The translations under genes and the position numbers were made by a program. The notes beneath the pieces are model-generated. The model was not told the origin of the DNA and ran no database searches. It was given only the letters and a program-made list of their open reading frames with translations. This document shows, in pieces, positions 54,520-64,000 of a DNA stretch of 64,000 nt. The stretch spans positions 513,791 to 577,790 of the forward strand of contig NZ_LBMN02000004.1 in the NCBI RefSeq assembly GCF_001042485.2, read 5' to 3'. The stretch is from Bacillus paralicheniformis. Its GTDB lineage: Bacteria; Bacillota; Bacilli; Bacillales; Bacillaceae. Within the stretch, counting starts at the first letter, position 1; every line of letters begins with the position of its first letter.

Positions 54520-55302
54520 CTACAAATCGATTTTAGATTGCTCTTTGATCTGCTCCGGATAGTAGTGCCGCTGTTTTTGAACTCTTTCCTCTTTCAGAAC
54601 GGAAAAGACATATTTCGGGATGTTCAGCATCCGCTTCCACCTCGTCGGATTGGTCAGCAGGCGGTACATCCATTCAAGATTCAGCTTAATGAACATTTTC
54701 GGTGCTCTTTTCACTTTTCCGCTGAACACATCGAAGCTCCCCCCGATGCCGATCGCAATCGCCTGAGGAAATAGATGCTTATGTTCATAAATAAACTTTT
54801 CCTGATGCGGATATCCGAGAGCTACAAAAACCATGTCGGGCTTGGCAGCCGCGATTTGCTTCGCAACATCGCCTTTGTCTTTGACATAGCCGTGTGAGTA
54901 TCCGGCCAGCTCAATTCCGGGATATTCGGTTGACAGCCGATCAGCAACAGCTTGAATAACCTCTTGTTTGGCCCCGTATAAAAAGATCCTTTTCTTTTTG
55001 CGGTCAGCCAGGCTCAGGAGGTTGATAAATACATCGTACCCCGCGATCCTCGATTTTAATCTGCTGTTGATCAGCCTTGAAGTCAGGACGATGCCGATTC
55101 CGTCCGGCAGGATAAAGTCAGCAGATGAAACTGTATTAAAATAATCTTTGTCTTTTGCAGCCGCATACCCGATCTCAGGGTTTACCGTCGCGATAAACGC
55201 CCCCTCATTGCGGTCGATAAAGGATTCTTCAAGATGATTCAAAAATCCGGGCAAATCCCCGTTAACATATGCAAGATGATGAACCGTTTCCGTTTGCAGC
55301 AT
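54520..55302 (-). CDS. tagA: N-acetylmannosaminyltransferase TagA
   Basis: 260-residue WecG/TagA/CpsF-family glycosyltransferase that adds ManNAc to undecaprenyl-PP-GlcNAc, the second step of wall teichoic acid linkage-unit synthesis. Marks: FIATVNPEIGYAAAKDK, FILPDGIGIVLTSRL, RIFLYGAKQEV, PDMVFVALGYPHQEKFIYEH and GIGGSFDVFSGKVKRAPK with EWMYRLLTNPTRWKRM. Divergent from tagD. Confidence 0.94.
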   Translation of the reverse strand: MLQTETVHHLAYVNGDLPGFLNHLEESFIDRNEGAFIATVNPEIGYAAAKDKDYFNTVSSADFILPDGIGIVLTSRLINSRLKSRIAGYDVFINLLSLADRKKKRIFLYGAKQEVIQAVADRLSTEYPGIELAGYSHGYVKDKGDVAKQIAAAKPDMVFVALGYPHQEKFIYEHKHLFPQAIAIGIGGSFDVFSGKVKRAPKMFIKLNLEWMYRLLTNPTRWKRMLNIPKYVFSVLKEERVQKQRHYYPEQIKEQSKIDL

Positions 55303-55419
55303 AGTTTTTTTCCTCCTTCCGATTTAAGAAGTGTAAGTATATACGAATGTATAAAAGTCGAAGATTAAGAGACCGACCCAAAAATTCAGGAGGTCTAACG
55401 TATATTTTAGCATAGATCA

Positions 55420-55458
55420 TTCATAAAAGATTAACAATATCTTTACATTAGATTAAGA
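55420..55458. promoter_or_regulatory. PhoP box array between tagA and tagD
   Basis: Four hexamers at exact 11-bp period: TTCATA (55420), TTAACA (55431), TTTACA (55442), TTAAGA (55453), each separated by five bases. This fits the PhoP direct repeat TT(A/T/C)A(C/T)A. PhoP~P is known to repress tagAB and tagDEF in B. subtilis during phosphate starvation. Confidence 0.85.
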
Positions 55459-55532
55459 TTTTTTACGTCTTATTCAGAAAACGCTCGATTTTTTTAGATA
55501 AAATTTGGAATTGCATTAAAATTAAAGAATAC

Positions 55533-55561
55533 TTAACGTTTGATAGGCGATGTGCTATAAT
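55533..55561 (+). promoter_or_regulatory. Sigma-A promoter of tagD
   Basis: TTAACG (55533-55538), 17-base spacer, extended -10 TGC-TATAAT (55556-55561). Confidence 0.75.
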
Positions 55562-55579
55562 GAATGATCAGTAAAGACC

Positions 55580-55596
55580 TGTGAAATAAATGTAAC
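55580..55596 (+). promoter_or_regulatory. Candidate WalR site upstream of tagD
   Basis: TGTGAA-ATAAA-TGTAAC; the second hexamer fits the WalR consensus TGTWAH and the first has one mismatch. WalRK is known to bind the tagA/tagD region in B. subtilis. Confidence 0.5.
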
Positions 55597-55661
55597 TTAT
55601 CGAGTGTTTTTGATATATCAATATAGATTTTCGCCTTAAGATTAGAAAGGAGAGCATGACA

Positions 55662-56051
55662 ATGAAGAAAGTCATCACATATGGAACGTTTGATTTATTA
55701 CATTGGGGACATATCAAGTTATTGGAACGGGCAAAACAATTGGGGGATTATCTCGTCGTAGCGATTTCGACTGACGAATTCAATCTTCAAAAGCAGAAAA
55801 AAGCTTATCACAGCTATGAGCACCGCAAGCTCATTCTAGAAACGATCCGCTATGTAGACGAAGTCATCCCGGAAAAAAACTGGGATCAAAAGGTACAAGA
55901 TGTGATCGACCATGACATCGATGTATTTGTCATGGGGGATGACTGGGAAGGAAAATTCGACTTCCTGAAGGATCATTGCGAGGTTGTTTACCTTCCGAGA
56001 ACCGAAGGGATTTCCACGACGAAGATCAAAGAGGAAATCGCGAACCTTTAA
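55662..56051 (+). CDS. tagD: Glycerol-3-phosphate cytidylyltransferase
   Basis: 129-residue enzyme making CDP-glycerol from CTP and glycerol-3-phosphate, the donor for TagB and TagF. Nucleotidyltransferase motifs: GTFDLLHWGHIKLLERAK (HxGH) near residue 10 and RTEGISTTKI near the end. ATG 55662 is chosen because AAAGGAG stands eight bases upstream and the length then equals B. subtilis TagD. A hairpin terminator follows before the next gene. Confidence 0.95.
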   Translation: MKKVITYGTFDLLHWGHIKLLERAKQLGDYLVVAISTDEFNLQKQKKAYHSYEHRKLILETIRYVDEVIPEKNWDQKVQDVIDHDIDVFVMGDDWEGKFDFLKDHCEVVYLPRTEGISTTKIKEEIANL

Positions 56052-56075
56052 TGTCGGCTCAGTTAAATAAAATTC

Positions 56076-56118
56076 AAAAAGTACTTCTTAAAAAAAGGTA
56101 AGAAGTGCTTTTTGTTTC
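56076..56118 (+). terminator. Terminator between tagD and tagF-like gene
   Basis: Stem AAAAAGTACTTCTTA / TAAGAAGTGCTTTTT (one wobble pair), then TTTGTTT. It separates tagD from the downstream polymerase, which then needs its own promoter or read-through. Confidence 0.85.
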
Positions 56119-56193
56119 GTATACGAATCATTTTAATATAATAAGTATGAACGGCTTTGCTTTTGAATAAAAAAAGAGGAGTAGACTGATTTT

Positions 56194-58323
56194 ATGGATA
56201 GTGCAATTCCGTTAAAATTTCAGCTGCGGGAAATAAAAGTTAACGATACTCGCCTCTATTTTGTGTTCGAAAGTTCTGTCTCTCTTAATCATGTCGGTAT
56301 TTTGGCAGTGAACCGCAATTCGAAAAAAGAGATGCGTGTAACGTGTAACCAAATAAGCGATTCAGAGCAGTTAAAAGCAGCGGAGATATCTTTAGATAAC
56401 CTATCTAACCTGATGATGGACGAAACGGTCATCGATTTTTATGTGCTATATGAAAATAATGAAAAAAATCAATGTAAAAAGAGGATTTACACAGCCTCAA
56501 AACCGATTGAGCTGTATTGGCACCAGGATCGAGCCAAACAGTTTATTTATTTGCCGTATAAGACCCGAAAAGGCCACTTCGCTCTTGATGTTTCACGGAG
56601 AAAAGCAGTGGCGGAACCGGACAGCATTAAGTTAAGCTCCGAAGGAAAACTAATGATCAGAGGCTATACTTTTCTGCTCGATGCGGAAGAACGTTCGATA
56701 ATAAAAAGCAAAAAGCTGGTTTTAAAAGAAATTAGTCAAAAAGATAAGGAAAGGGTTTTCAATTTTCCTTTAAAAGCCGTTCAGCGCGGCGATTTGTCAG
56801 CTCATTCTTCAGATCAGGCCGTTGGATTTGAGGCTGAAATCGATCTGAAAAAGCTGTATGAAGAGAACAGGATGCCTGCTTTCTTTCAGTTTTATATAGA
56901 ATACGTAGGTGAAGATGCTGTAACAGGGGAGGAAACCGTTATAAAAAGCAGGGCATTCAGGCTTATAGATGATATAGACCGTTTTTCAATTGTTGACACA
57001 AAAAAAGGACCGGCTCGCTTTCACATCTATCGGCAGAAACGAAAACGGGGTATGCGTCTAAGAATGAACGACTATACGATCAAAACCCGTGCGGTTTATT
57101 TTGCCAAAGGAAAGAGCAAAAGGCTGATGTCAGTCATTCGCAAAGGCAAGAATAAAGTAAAGAAAAAGATTTCGGGCATGATAAAGAGAGCATACTATTT
57201 TACTTTTGGACTGGCCGGCAAACTGCCTGTTAAAAAGAAAACCGTCATTTTTGAAAGCTTTGCCGGTAAGCAGTACAGCTGCAATCCGAGAGCAATTTAC
57301 GAATATATGAAGGAACATCATCCGGAATACAACTTAATATGGAGTGTAAACCCGAGTTATACAGAAATTTTCGAAGAAAAAAATGTCCCTTATATTAACC
57401 GATTCACGCTGAAGTGGCTGTTTGCCATGGCAAGGGCGGAATATTGGGTTGTAAACAGCCGGCTTCCTTTATGGATACCGAAACCAAAGCACACGACATA
57501 TGTGCAGACATGGCACGGGACTCCGCTGAAAAGGCTTGCCGTCGATATGGAAGAAGTGCACATGCCGGGCACCAACACTGAGAAGTACAAGCAAAATTTC
57601 ACTAAAGAAGCATCGAAGTGGGACTATTTAATATCCCCGAATCGTTATTCAACCGAAATCTTTGCCCGCGCTTTTCAATTTAACAAAATAATGATTGAGT
57701 CCGGCTACCCGAGGAATGACTTTCTGTACACAGACAACCGCCCGGAAACGATGAAGGCCATAAAGAGAAAAATGAATATCCCCCAAGATAAAAAGGTCAT
57801 CTTATATGCACCGACATGGCGGGATAATGAATTTTATGCTAAGGGAAAATACAAGTTCCAGCTTCAAATGGATCTAGACAAGATGCAAAAAAAGTTTGGA
57901 AAAGATTCTGTTATTCTGTTGAGAATGCACTATCTAGTAGCTGAAAGCTTTGATTTTGAACAGTATGCAGGTTTTATATACGATGCCTCACTGTATCCCG
58001 ACATTAGAGAGCTGTATCTCATCAGTGATATTTTAATTACAGATTATTCGTCTGTATTTTTTGACTATGCAAATTTAAGAAGACCTATCATTTTCTACAC
58101 TTATGATATCGAAAATTATAGGGATACTTTAAGAGGATTTTATTTTGATCTTGAAAGAGAAGCACCTGGAACATTGATCTACAATGAATCCGAGCTTATG
58201 GAAGAGATAGAAAGGGTGCTGAGGGACCCTCAATTACACAAGAATTATGAGTCGTTTTATGAAAAATTTTGTTCGTTTGAAGATGGCAAAGCTTCTGAGC
58301 GGGTCGTTAAAACTATATTTTAA
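56194..58323 (+). CDS. tagF: Teichoic acid poly(glycerol phosphate) polymerase, TagF-like
   Basis: 709-residue CDP-glycerol glycerophosphotransferase. About residues 1-330 form a variable N-terminal region. The catalytic half has KKTVIFESFAGKQYSCNPRAIYEYM, TYVQTWHGTPLKRLAVDM, DYLISPNRYSTEIFARAF, GYPRNDF, VILYAPTWRDNEF, LLRMHY and LITDYSSVFFDYANLRRPIIFYTYD. It probably polymerises the main chain of wall teichoic acid at the membrane. A TarL-type ribitol-phosphate role cannot be excluded by sequence, but tagA/B/D context favours glycerol phosphate. B. subtilis tagE, which lies between tagD and tagF there, is absent. Confidence 0.86.
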   Translation: MDSAIPLKFQLREIKVNDTRLYFVFESSVSLNHVGILAVNRNSKKEMRVTCNQISDSEQLKAAEISLDNLSNLMMDETVIDFYVLYENNEKNQCKKRIYTASKPIELYWHQDRAKQFIYLPYKTRKGHFALDVSRRKAVAEPDSIKLSSEGKLMIRGYTFLLDAEERSIIKSKKLVLKEISQKDKERVFNFPLKAVQRGDLSAHSSDQAVGFEAEIDLKKLYEENRMPAFFQFYIEYVGEDAVTGEETVIKSRAFRLIDDIDRFSIVDTKKGPARFHIYRQKRKRGMRLRMNDYTIKTRAVYFAKGKSKRLMSVIRKGKNKVKKKISGMIKRAYYFTFGLAGKLPVKKKTVIFESFAGKQYSCNPRAIYEYMKEHHPEYNLIWSVNPSYTEIFEEKNVPYINRFTLKWLFAMARAEYWVVNSRLPLWIPKPKHTTYVQTWHGTPLKRLAVDMEEVHMPGTNTEKYKQNFTKEASKWDYLISPNRYSTEIFARAFQFNKIMIESGYPRNDFLYTDNRPETMKAIKRKMNIPQDKKVILYAPTWRDNEFYAKGKYKFQLQMDLDKMQKKFGKDSVILLRMHYLVAESFDFEQYAGFIYDASLYPDIRELYLISDILITDYSSVFFDYANLRRPIIFYTYDIENYRDTLRGFYFDLEREAPGTLIYNESELMEEIERVLRDPQLHKNYESFYEKFCSFEDGKASERVVKTIF

Positions 58324-58330
58324 TCCCATG

Positions 58331-58372
58331 AAAAAACAGCTTGAGTTTATACTCAAGCTGTTTTTTGTTTCG
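58331..58372. terminator. Bidirectional terminator tagF / transferase fusion
   Basis: Stem AAAAAACAGCTTGAGT / ACTCAAGCTGTTTTTT with short loop, between the convergent genes. Confidence 0.92.
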
Positions 58373-58374
58373 AA

Positions 58375-60894
58375 CTAGGACTGACACACATTTTTATAAA
58401 AGAGCTGCAGTGCATGATTGTTATATGATTCATAATCAAAGGTCTGATATTCAATACCTTCTGTGATATATTTCTTCATAGCTTCTGTAAGTGCTTCTTC
58501 GGTATTTTCAACAAGCAATCCGAGGCCCCCCTCAAGAACTGAACGTACACCGGTAACATCAGTAGCAATAATAGGTTTGCCGACTATCATGGCTTCCATT
58601 AGGACGAGACCCTGCCCCTCATAATCGGAAGATAGGACAAAACAGTCACATTCATCTAATAAAACAAAAGGATTCTCGAGTTGACCTGCAAAAATAATAT
58701 CGTTTTTCAGGCCTAACATTTCAGCTTGCAATGCCAGCTGTTTTCTCAGAGGTCCATCTCCTACAATATACAATTTAGCATTTGGAAATTCCTTATGCAG
58801 CTTAGCAAAAGAATTGATTAATTTTTCTTGCCCTTTTTCGGGTGATAGACGGCCGATGTTGATAAAATTATAATCTTCTTTTTTCGGAATCGTCAGGCCA
58901 AAAATATTGAGTATATTAGGGTTTTCTTCGTCATGCTCACGAAGGATTAAATATTCCCTACCGTTTGTCTGGACTGTGCTCTTTACATCTTTATTTTTCA
59001 AGATTTGTTTGGAACCAATAACATTGTCGACATATACCATTTTTCCATCAGCATCAGGAATGAATTGGCGAAGATTCTTGTAATTTTCTTCATTAGCTGA
59101 TTTAGCTACAGACACCACTTTATCGTAGTATTTGTATAAAGAGAATATAACTTTTAAGTTCTTTCTGTGTTTATATTTCCCATTAATTTTTTTGTTGTAC
59201 TCTTCCATCATATCATTGTGGAGGTAAATACTTCTTGTCTTGAAGTGTCCAAATGCAAATAACATTGACCAAAATTTATTATAGCCCCCAAAATCAATCC
59301 CTATATCAAATTTTGCATTTCCGATAATTCGTTTTAATTCCCTTTGGTAAGCTTTTACCGGAGCTGTTTTAGACATAGAGTCAGTATAAATGCCTCTCCG
59401 TAAAACCAATTGGTGCTCATAAGTCTCCTTAAGCGTCTTGTTAAAAACACCAGGACGATATAGTACATGAACTTTCGGATTCAGTTTTCGGATGTTTTTC
59501 CATTTGTCTTTATGTTCATTGGCATTATCAATAACAGTGACTTCATATTTTGAATAATCAATATGATCAAAGAGGTTGATTGCCGACATCGTAATTCCGT
59601 TGTTATAAAAACCTCCGCAATAGAAGAGGAGTTTTTGTTTATCTGTTTCTGTGCTTATGAGCTGTTCTTGATTTTGCTTTTTGAAAATCATATCGACGAG
59701 CCGTTTTGATGCTTGACCGTCATCATTGTAGCAGAATTCTTTGAGATACTTGTCGTATTGTTCACTAAATTCTTTTTTAAGTATGTCAACATTTTGCAGT
59801 TTATCAATTAATTCGTTTAGGTTTTCACATACCGGTCCCGGCAGATTATCAATATCTAAGTAGAAGCCTCTTTCAGCTTCATATTCTTTATGATCAATCA
59901 TATAAAAGAGGACCGGTTTTTTTAATGGTAAGAAGTCAAAGAAAATACTTGAATAGTCTGTTATAAGAATATCGACAGCCGCAAGCAACTTATTGGTGTC
60001 ATACCAATTTGGTACACATAAATGATCCAATTTATTTATTTTGAAATATTCAAATGTGAAGTAATGAGATTTTAATAAGACGATATAATCATCGCCCATA
60101 GATTTTTGTATAGCCATTACTTCATCAAGAAGCACTTGGCTGGTGTCGTTTTCTTTTCCAACTGTCCCTCTCCAAGTAGGAGCATACAGAATGACTTTCT
60201 TATCTAAAGGAATATTAAGCGTTTTTCTTACTTCTTCACCGTTTGTTTTCAATGTAAGATCTGTTCGCGGATATCCGATATCTGCGACTTTTCCGGCATA
60301 AATTTCAAAGATGTCATGCGATTTAAGCAATTTCTCGTAAGTGAATTGGTTAGGACTAATAAGATAATCACTGTGGAGCAGGTTTCTCTGAATGTTCTTG
60401 TGAGTTGACATTCCGCGATTTTTAATGTCCAAGCCAAGCGTTTTTAAAGGTGTTCCATGCCAGGTATTAATGTATATTTGCTCATCCCGTTTAACGAAGT
60501 AAAATGGAAAGGAAGTATCATTAATTAAATATTTAGACGTAGCAAGGTATTTTAAATAATGATTGCTGTCAACAGATGTAAATGAAACATTTTGATAATT
60601 CCTTTTAAGTTCTTCAACCATTGGGTCGCTGATATCATTAATAACCCAAACATGATGATAATCTTTAAAGTCTTTATCTTGAACTAATTTTAAAAAGATT
60701 GCATAACAGTTTCCGCTTATGCTGCGTCCATGGTAAGCTTCGTAAAGAACTGTTTTTTCCTTTATCGGAAGAGAGACATATTGACTATATTTCGCTCGAA
60801 TACGTACTCTTTTGTTGCTAAGGTATTCCTTTAAAGGATCTATTATGAAGCGAATTTTTCTCTTCGCTATCTTTTTGATTCTTTTAAAATTCAT
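58375..60894 (-). CDS. Glycerophosphotransferase-GT4 glycosyltransferase fusion (teichoic acid related)
   Basis: 839-residue dual-domain protein. Residues ~45-400 are a TagF/TarL-type glycerophosphotransferase (YINTWHGTPLKTLGLD, DYLISPNQFTYEKLLKS, GYPRTD, VILYAPTWRG, LLKSHY, ILITDYSSIFFDFLPLKKPVLFYM). Residues ~430-839 are a GT-B retaining glycosyltransferase (GT4) with NIGRLSPEKGQEKLI, LYIVGDGPLRKQL and the E-x7-E motif in SSDYEGQGLVLMEAMIVGKPIIATD. It may build and glycosylate a teichoic-acid-like chain or add side sugars, replacing TagE; inference. The gene is markedly more AT-rich than its neighbours, suggesting recent acquisition. Confidence 0.82.
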   Translation of the reverse strand: MNFKRIKKIAKRKIRFIIDPLKEYLSNKRVRIRAKYSQYVSLPIKEKTVLYEAYHGRSISGNCYAIFLKLVQDKDFKDYHHVWVINDISDPMVEELKRNYQNVSFTSVDSNHYLKYLATSKYLINDTSFPFYFVKRDEQIYINTWHGTPLKTLGLDIKNRGMSTHKNIQRNLLHSDYLISPNQFTYEKLLKSHDIFEIYAGKVADIGYPRTDLTLKTNGEEVRKTLNIPLDKKVILYAPTWRGTVGKENDTSQVLLDEVMAIQKSMGDDYIVLLKSHYFTFEYFKINKLDHLCVPNWYDTNKLLAAVDILITDYSSIFFDFLPLKKPVLFYMIDHKEYEAERGFYLDIDNLPGPVCENLNELIDKLQNVDILKKEFSEQYDKYLKEFCYNDDGQASKRLVDMIFKKQNQEQLISTETDKQKLLFYCGGFYNNGITMSAINLFDHIDYSKYEVTVIDNANEHKDKWKNIRKLNPKVHVLYRPGVFNKTLKETYEHQLVLRRGIYTDSMSKTAPVKAYQRELKRIIGNAKFDIGIDFGGYNKFWSMLFAFGHFKTRSIYLHNDMMEEYNKKINGKYKHRKNLKVIFSLYKYYDKVVSVAKSANEENYKNLRQFIPDADGKMVYVDNVIGSKQILKNKDVKSTVQTNGREYLILREHDEENPNILNIFGLTIPKKEDYNFINIGRLSPEKGQEKLINSFAKLHKEFPNAKLYIVGDGPLRKQLALQAEMLGLKNDIIFAGQLENPFVLLDECDCFVLSSDYEGQGLVLMEAMIVGKPIIATDVTGVRSVLEGGLGLLVENTEEALTEAMKKYITEGIEYQTFDYESYNNHALQLFYKNVCQS

Positions 60895-61243
60895 AAAAAT
60901 GCTGTTCCTCCCCTAATCCTATCCAAGAAATTAATGTTCACTATTACTTGATTCCCAATTATTTGGATCATCTTAATAAATGAAGACTTAAGTAAGGTTT
61001 GACACGCTAATAAGTATATGCTAACAAAACACATAAAGCAATATAGCCTTAAGAATGATAATATTGGAGTGATATTCTCGCATTGCTTATTGAGGGAGTA
61101 AATATTTGTGTTGTTTTTTTCCTATTATAACATGCATGCGTTCTGTTAGATATTTGTTTGTAATAGCAATAACGAATAAAATTTGTTACAATTATTCGGT
61201 GCACGATGTAACGGCTATTATATTATGCTAAGGAAGATAAATC
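60895..61243. other. AT-rich divergent promoter region, fusion gene / tagG
   Basis: 349 bases without a gene. Promoter-like words occur (for example TATAAT-like at 61125-61131) and TTGTTACAA near 61190 is palindromic. The tagG ribosome site AAGGAAGAT lies at the right end. No stronger signal seen. Confidence 0.45.
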
Positions 61244-62071
61244 ATGAAAGCATTAATAAGAGTGTTAAAAGAACAGTTTTTATCGCTGCCTTTAATCATC
61301 AGGTTGGCGGCTTACGAAACAAAATCAAAATATCAAATGAATTATTTGGGCGTGTTATGGCAGTTTTTGAATCCGCTCATTCAGATGCTGGCTTATTGGT
61401 TTGTATTTGGGATCGGAATCAGAAAGAGCAGTGAGATGGTTACGGGTGTCGGTGAAGTGCCTTTCATCATCTGGATGCTTGCCGGTTTAATTCCTTGGTT
61501 TTTTATCAGTCCGACGATTCTTGACGGTTCAAACAGTGTTTATAAGCGAATCAACATGGTGGCCAAAATGAATTTTCCAATCAGCTCTCTTCCGTCAGTG
61601 GCGATCGCGGCTAACTTGTTTAGCTACTTTGTGATGATGGCGATTTATGTAATGGTGCTCCTTGGGTTTGGCATTTACCCAAATCTTCAATGGCTTGAAT
61701 ATATTTACTATTTGTTTTGCATGATTGTTTTTATGTTCGCATTCAGTTTGTTTAATTCAACGATCAGTGTACTGGTCAGGGACTATCAGTTCCTGCTGCA
61801 ATCTGTGACAAGGCTGTTGTTTTTTTTGCTGCCGATTTTTTGGGATATTTCCACGCAGCTAGGGGATAAGCACCCGGCATTGTTGAATGTGATTAAGCTG
61901 AATCCGCTTTTTTATATTATCGACGGATTCAGAAACAGTTTTCTCGGCGGAAGCTGGTTTTTCGAAGATGCAACTTACATGCTGTATTTCTGGCTCTTCA
62001 CATTCCTTTTATTGTTAGTAGGTTCTATCCTGCATATGAAATTTAGAGACAAGTTTGTTGACTTTCTTTAA
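61244..62071 (+). CDS. tagG: Wall teichoic acid ABC transporter permease TagG
   Basis: 275-residue ABC-2 type permease with six hydrophobic segments ([71 protein letters not shown], etc.) and the family motif [16 protein letters not shown]. With TagH it flips lipid-linked teichoic acid across the membrane. 20 bases before tagH. Confidence 0.94.
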   Translation: MKALIRVLKEQFLSLPLIIRLAAYETKSKYQMNYLGVLWQFLNPLIQMLAYWFVFGIGIRKSSEMVTGVGEVPFIIWMLAGLIPWFFISPTILDGSNSVYKRINMVAKMNFPISSLPSVAIAANLFSYFVMMAIYVMVLLGFGIYPNLQWLEYIYYLFCMIVFMFAFSLFNSTISVLVRDYQFLLQSVTRLLFFLLPIFWDISTQLGDKHPALLNVIKLNPLFYIIDGFRNSFLGGSWFFEDATYMLYFWLFTFLLLLVGSILHMKFRDKFVDFL

Positions 62072-62079
62072 TTACGTAA

Positions 62080-63675
<1,596 letters not shown>

Positions 63676-63696
63676 GAAAAGGCTATTGGACATTCG

Positions 63697-64000
63697 GGAC
63701 TGACCCCCGTTTTTGAGACAGGGATCAAAACACCTTTATACAGCCAATTGCCATTAGTTTACCGGTGATTGGTTGTTTAGTTTCGTTTGAATACGAATAT
63801 TGTTATAATAAAGAATATATTCTTTGACAGTGCGTTCTACGATGGTGGTCGTAGTTCGATCAATGCTGTTAAGATAGAACGTTTCAGACTTTAGTGAGGA
63901 ATGAAACGATTCGATGGAGGCATTATCAGCGGGCGTCCCTTTGGGGAACATGCTCGTGGTAATGCCCTTTATATTAACAGCTTTCTGATACTCATAAGAT
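63697..64000 (-). mobile_element. IS3-family insertion sequence, right part (cut by window edge)
   Basis: Contains the end of an IS3-type transposase on the minus strand and, just outside it, the sequence CTGACCCCCGTTTTTGAGACAGG, which looks like a terminal repeat of this family (outer end about 63697-63701; exact boundary and target duplication cannot be fixed because the other end is outside). B. licheniformis genomes are known to carry IS3-family copies (IS3Bli1). It is inserted right after tagH. Confidence 0.8.
63754..64000 (-). CDS. IS3-family transposase, C-terminal part
   Basis: The frame is open to the window edge on the minus strand. It reads the end of an OrfB-type DDE integrase domain: YEYQKAVNIKGITTSM...KGTPADNASIESFHSSLKSE (the catalytic glutamate region is ESFHSSLK), then TVKEYILYYNNIRIQTKLNNQSPV and a stop. 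The upstream half, with the first catalytic residues, lies outside the window. Confidence 0.85.
   Translation of the reverse strand, partial: SYEYQKAVNIKGITTSMFPKGTPADNASIESFHSSLKSETFYLNSIDRTTTTIVERTVKEYILYYNNIRIQTKLNNQSPVN

Noticed and set aside
58375..60894. Two separate genes joined by sequencing error in the 839-aa protein
   Set aside because: The frame is continuous through a natural linker around residue 400-430, with no start codon and ribosome site that would suggest a second gene.

Overview
The window reads as chromosome from the Bacillus licheniformis / B. paralicheniformis group. The poly-gamma-glutamate (pgsBCA), AlsS and AlsD proteins look like members of that group. The gene order matches the ywq-ywr-als-rbs-pgs-ywt-tag part of the Bacillus subtilis map, with licheniformis-type additions: a sorbitol PTS operon, a class III anaerobic ribonucleotide reductase, and an IS3-type transposase fragment at the right edge. 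Species is inferred from remembered protein similarity and synteny, not from a search. No rRNA, tRNA or CRISPR array was found.

Layout. 1-5063: sorbitol/glucitol PTS and catabolism (srlA 3' end, srlE, srlB, srlD, an FSA-type aldolase), then a DeoR regulator preceded by a duplicated 42-bp promoter repeat, and a HAD phosphatase. 5375-8873: an unfamiliar four-gene cluster (TPR membrane protein, small membrane protein, AAA ATPase without a protease domain, YwqG/DUF1963 protein). 8881-9111: a 177-bp structured repeat inside a duplicated terminator. 9116-15552: ywqA/ywqB and a tyrosine-kinase module (tkmA, ptpZ) with no kinase gene between the two. 15651-19081: paired chromate transporters, an Lrp/AsnC regulator and a gamma-glutamyltransferase. 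19168-22738: acetoin genes, with alsR frameshifted and alsS-alsD intact. 22859-24678: ycgJ and ycgK. 24687-30355: ribose operon rbsRKDACB with a perfect cre site. 31175-35873: poly-gamma-glutamate synthesis (pgsBCAE) and hydrolase (pgdS). 35912-41057: ywtE, tagT, a sugar MFS transporter, a 45-aa membrane peptide and a zinc alcohol dehydrogenase. 41101-46737: pectin/2-keto-3-deoxygluconate catabolism (kduID divergent from kdgRKAT) with three KdgR/cre-like operators. 46910-49221: nrdDG behind two NrdR-like boxes. 49226-49456: second copy of the 177-bp repeat, again inside a duplicated terminator. 49597-53308: manA and the autolysin lytD. 53337-63675: wall teichoic acid genes (tagBA, tagD, tagF, a large dual-domain transferase, tagGH). 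63697-64000: IS3-type element end.

The genes fall into three themes. The first is uptake and catabolism of plant-derived carbon (sorbitol, ribose, pectin products, mannose) with overflow to acetoin. The second is the cell envelope (teichoic acid, gamma-PGA, autolysin, LCP ligase). The third is anaerobic growth (class III RNR). The most unusual observations are the 177-bp element flanked in both copies by a 27-bp terminator-hairpin duplication of different sequence at each site, the TPR/AAA/DUF1963 cluster, the missing BY-kinase, the frameshifted alsR and the glycerophosphotransferase-GT4 fusion.
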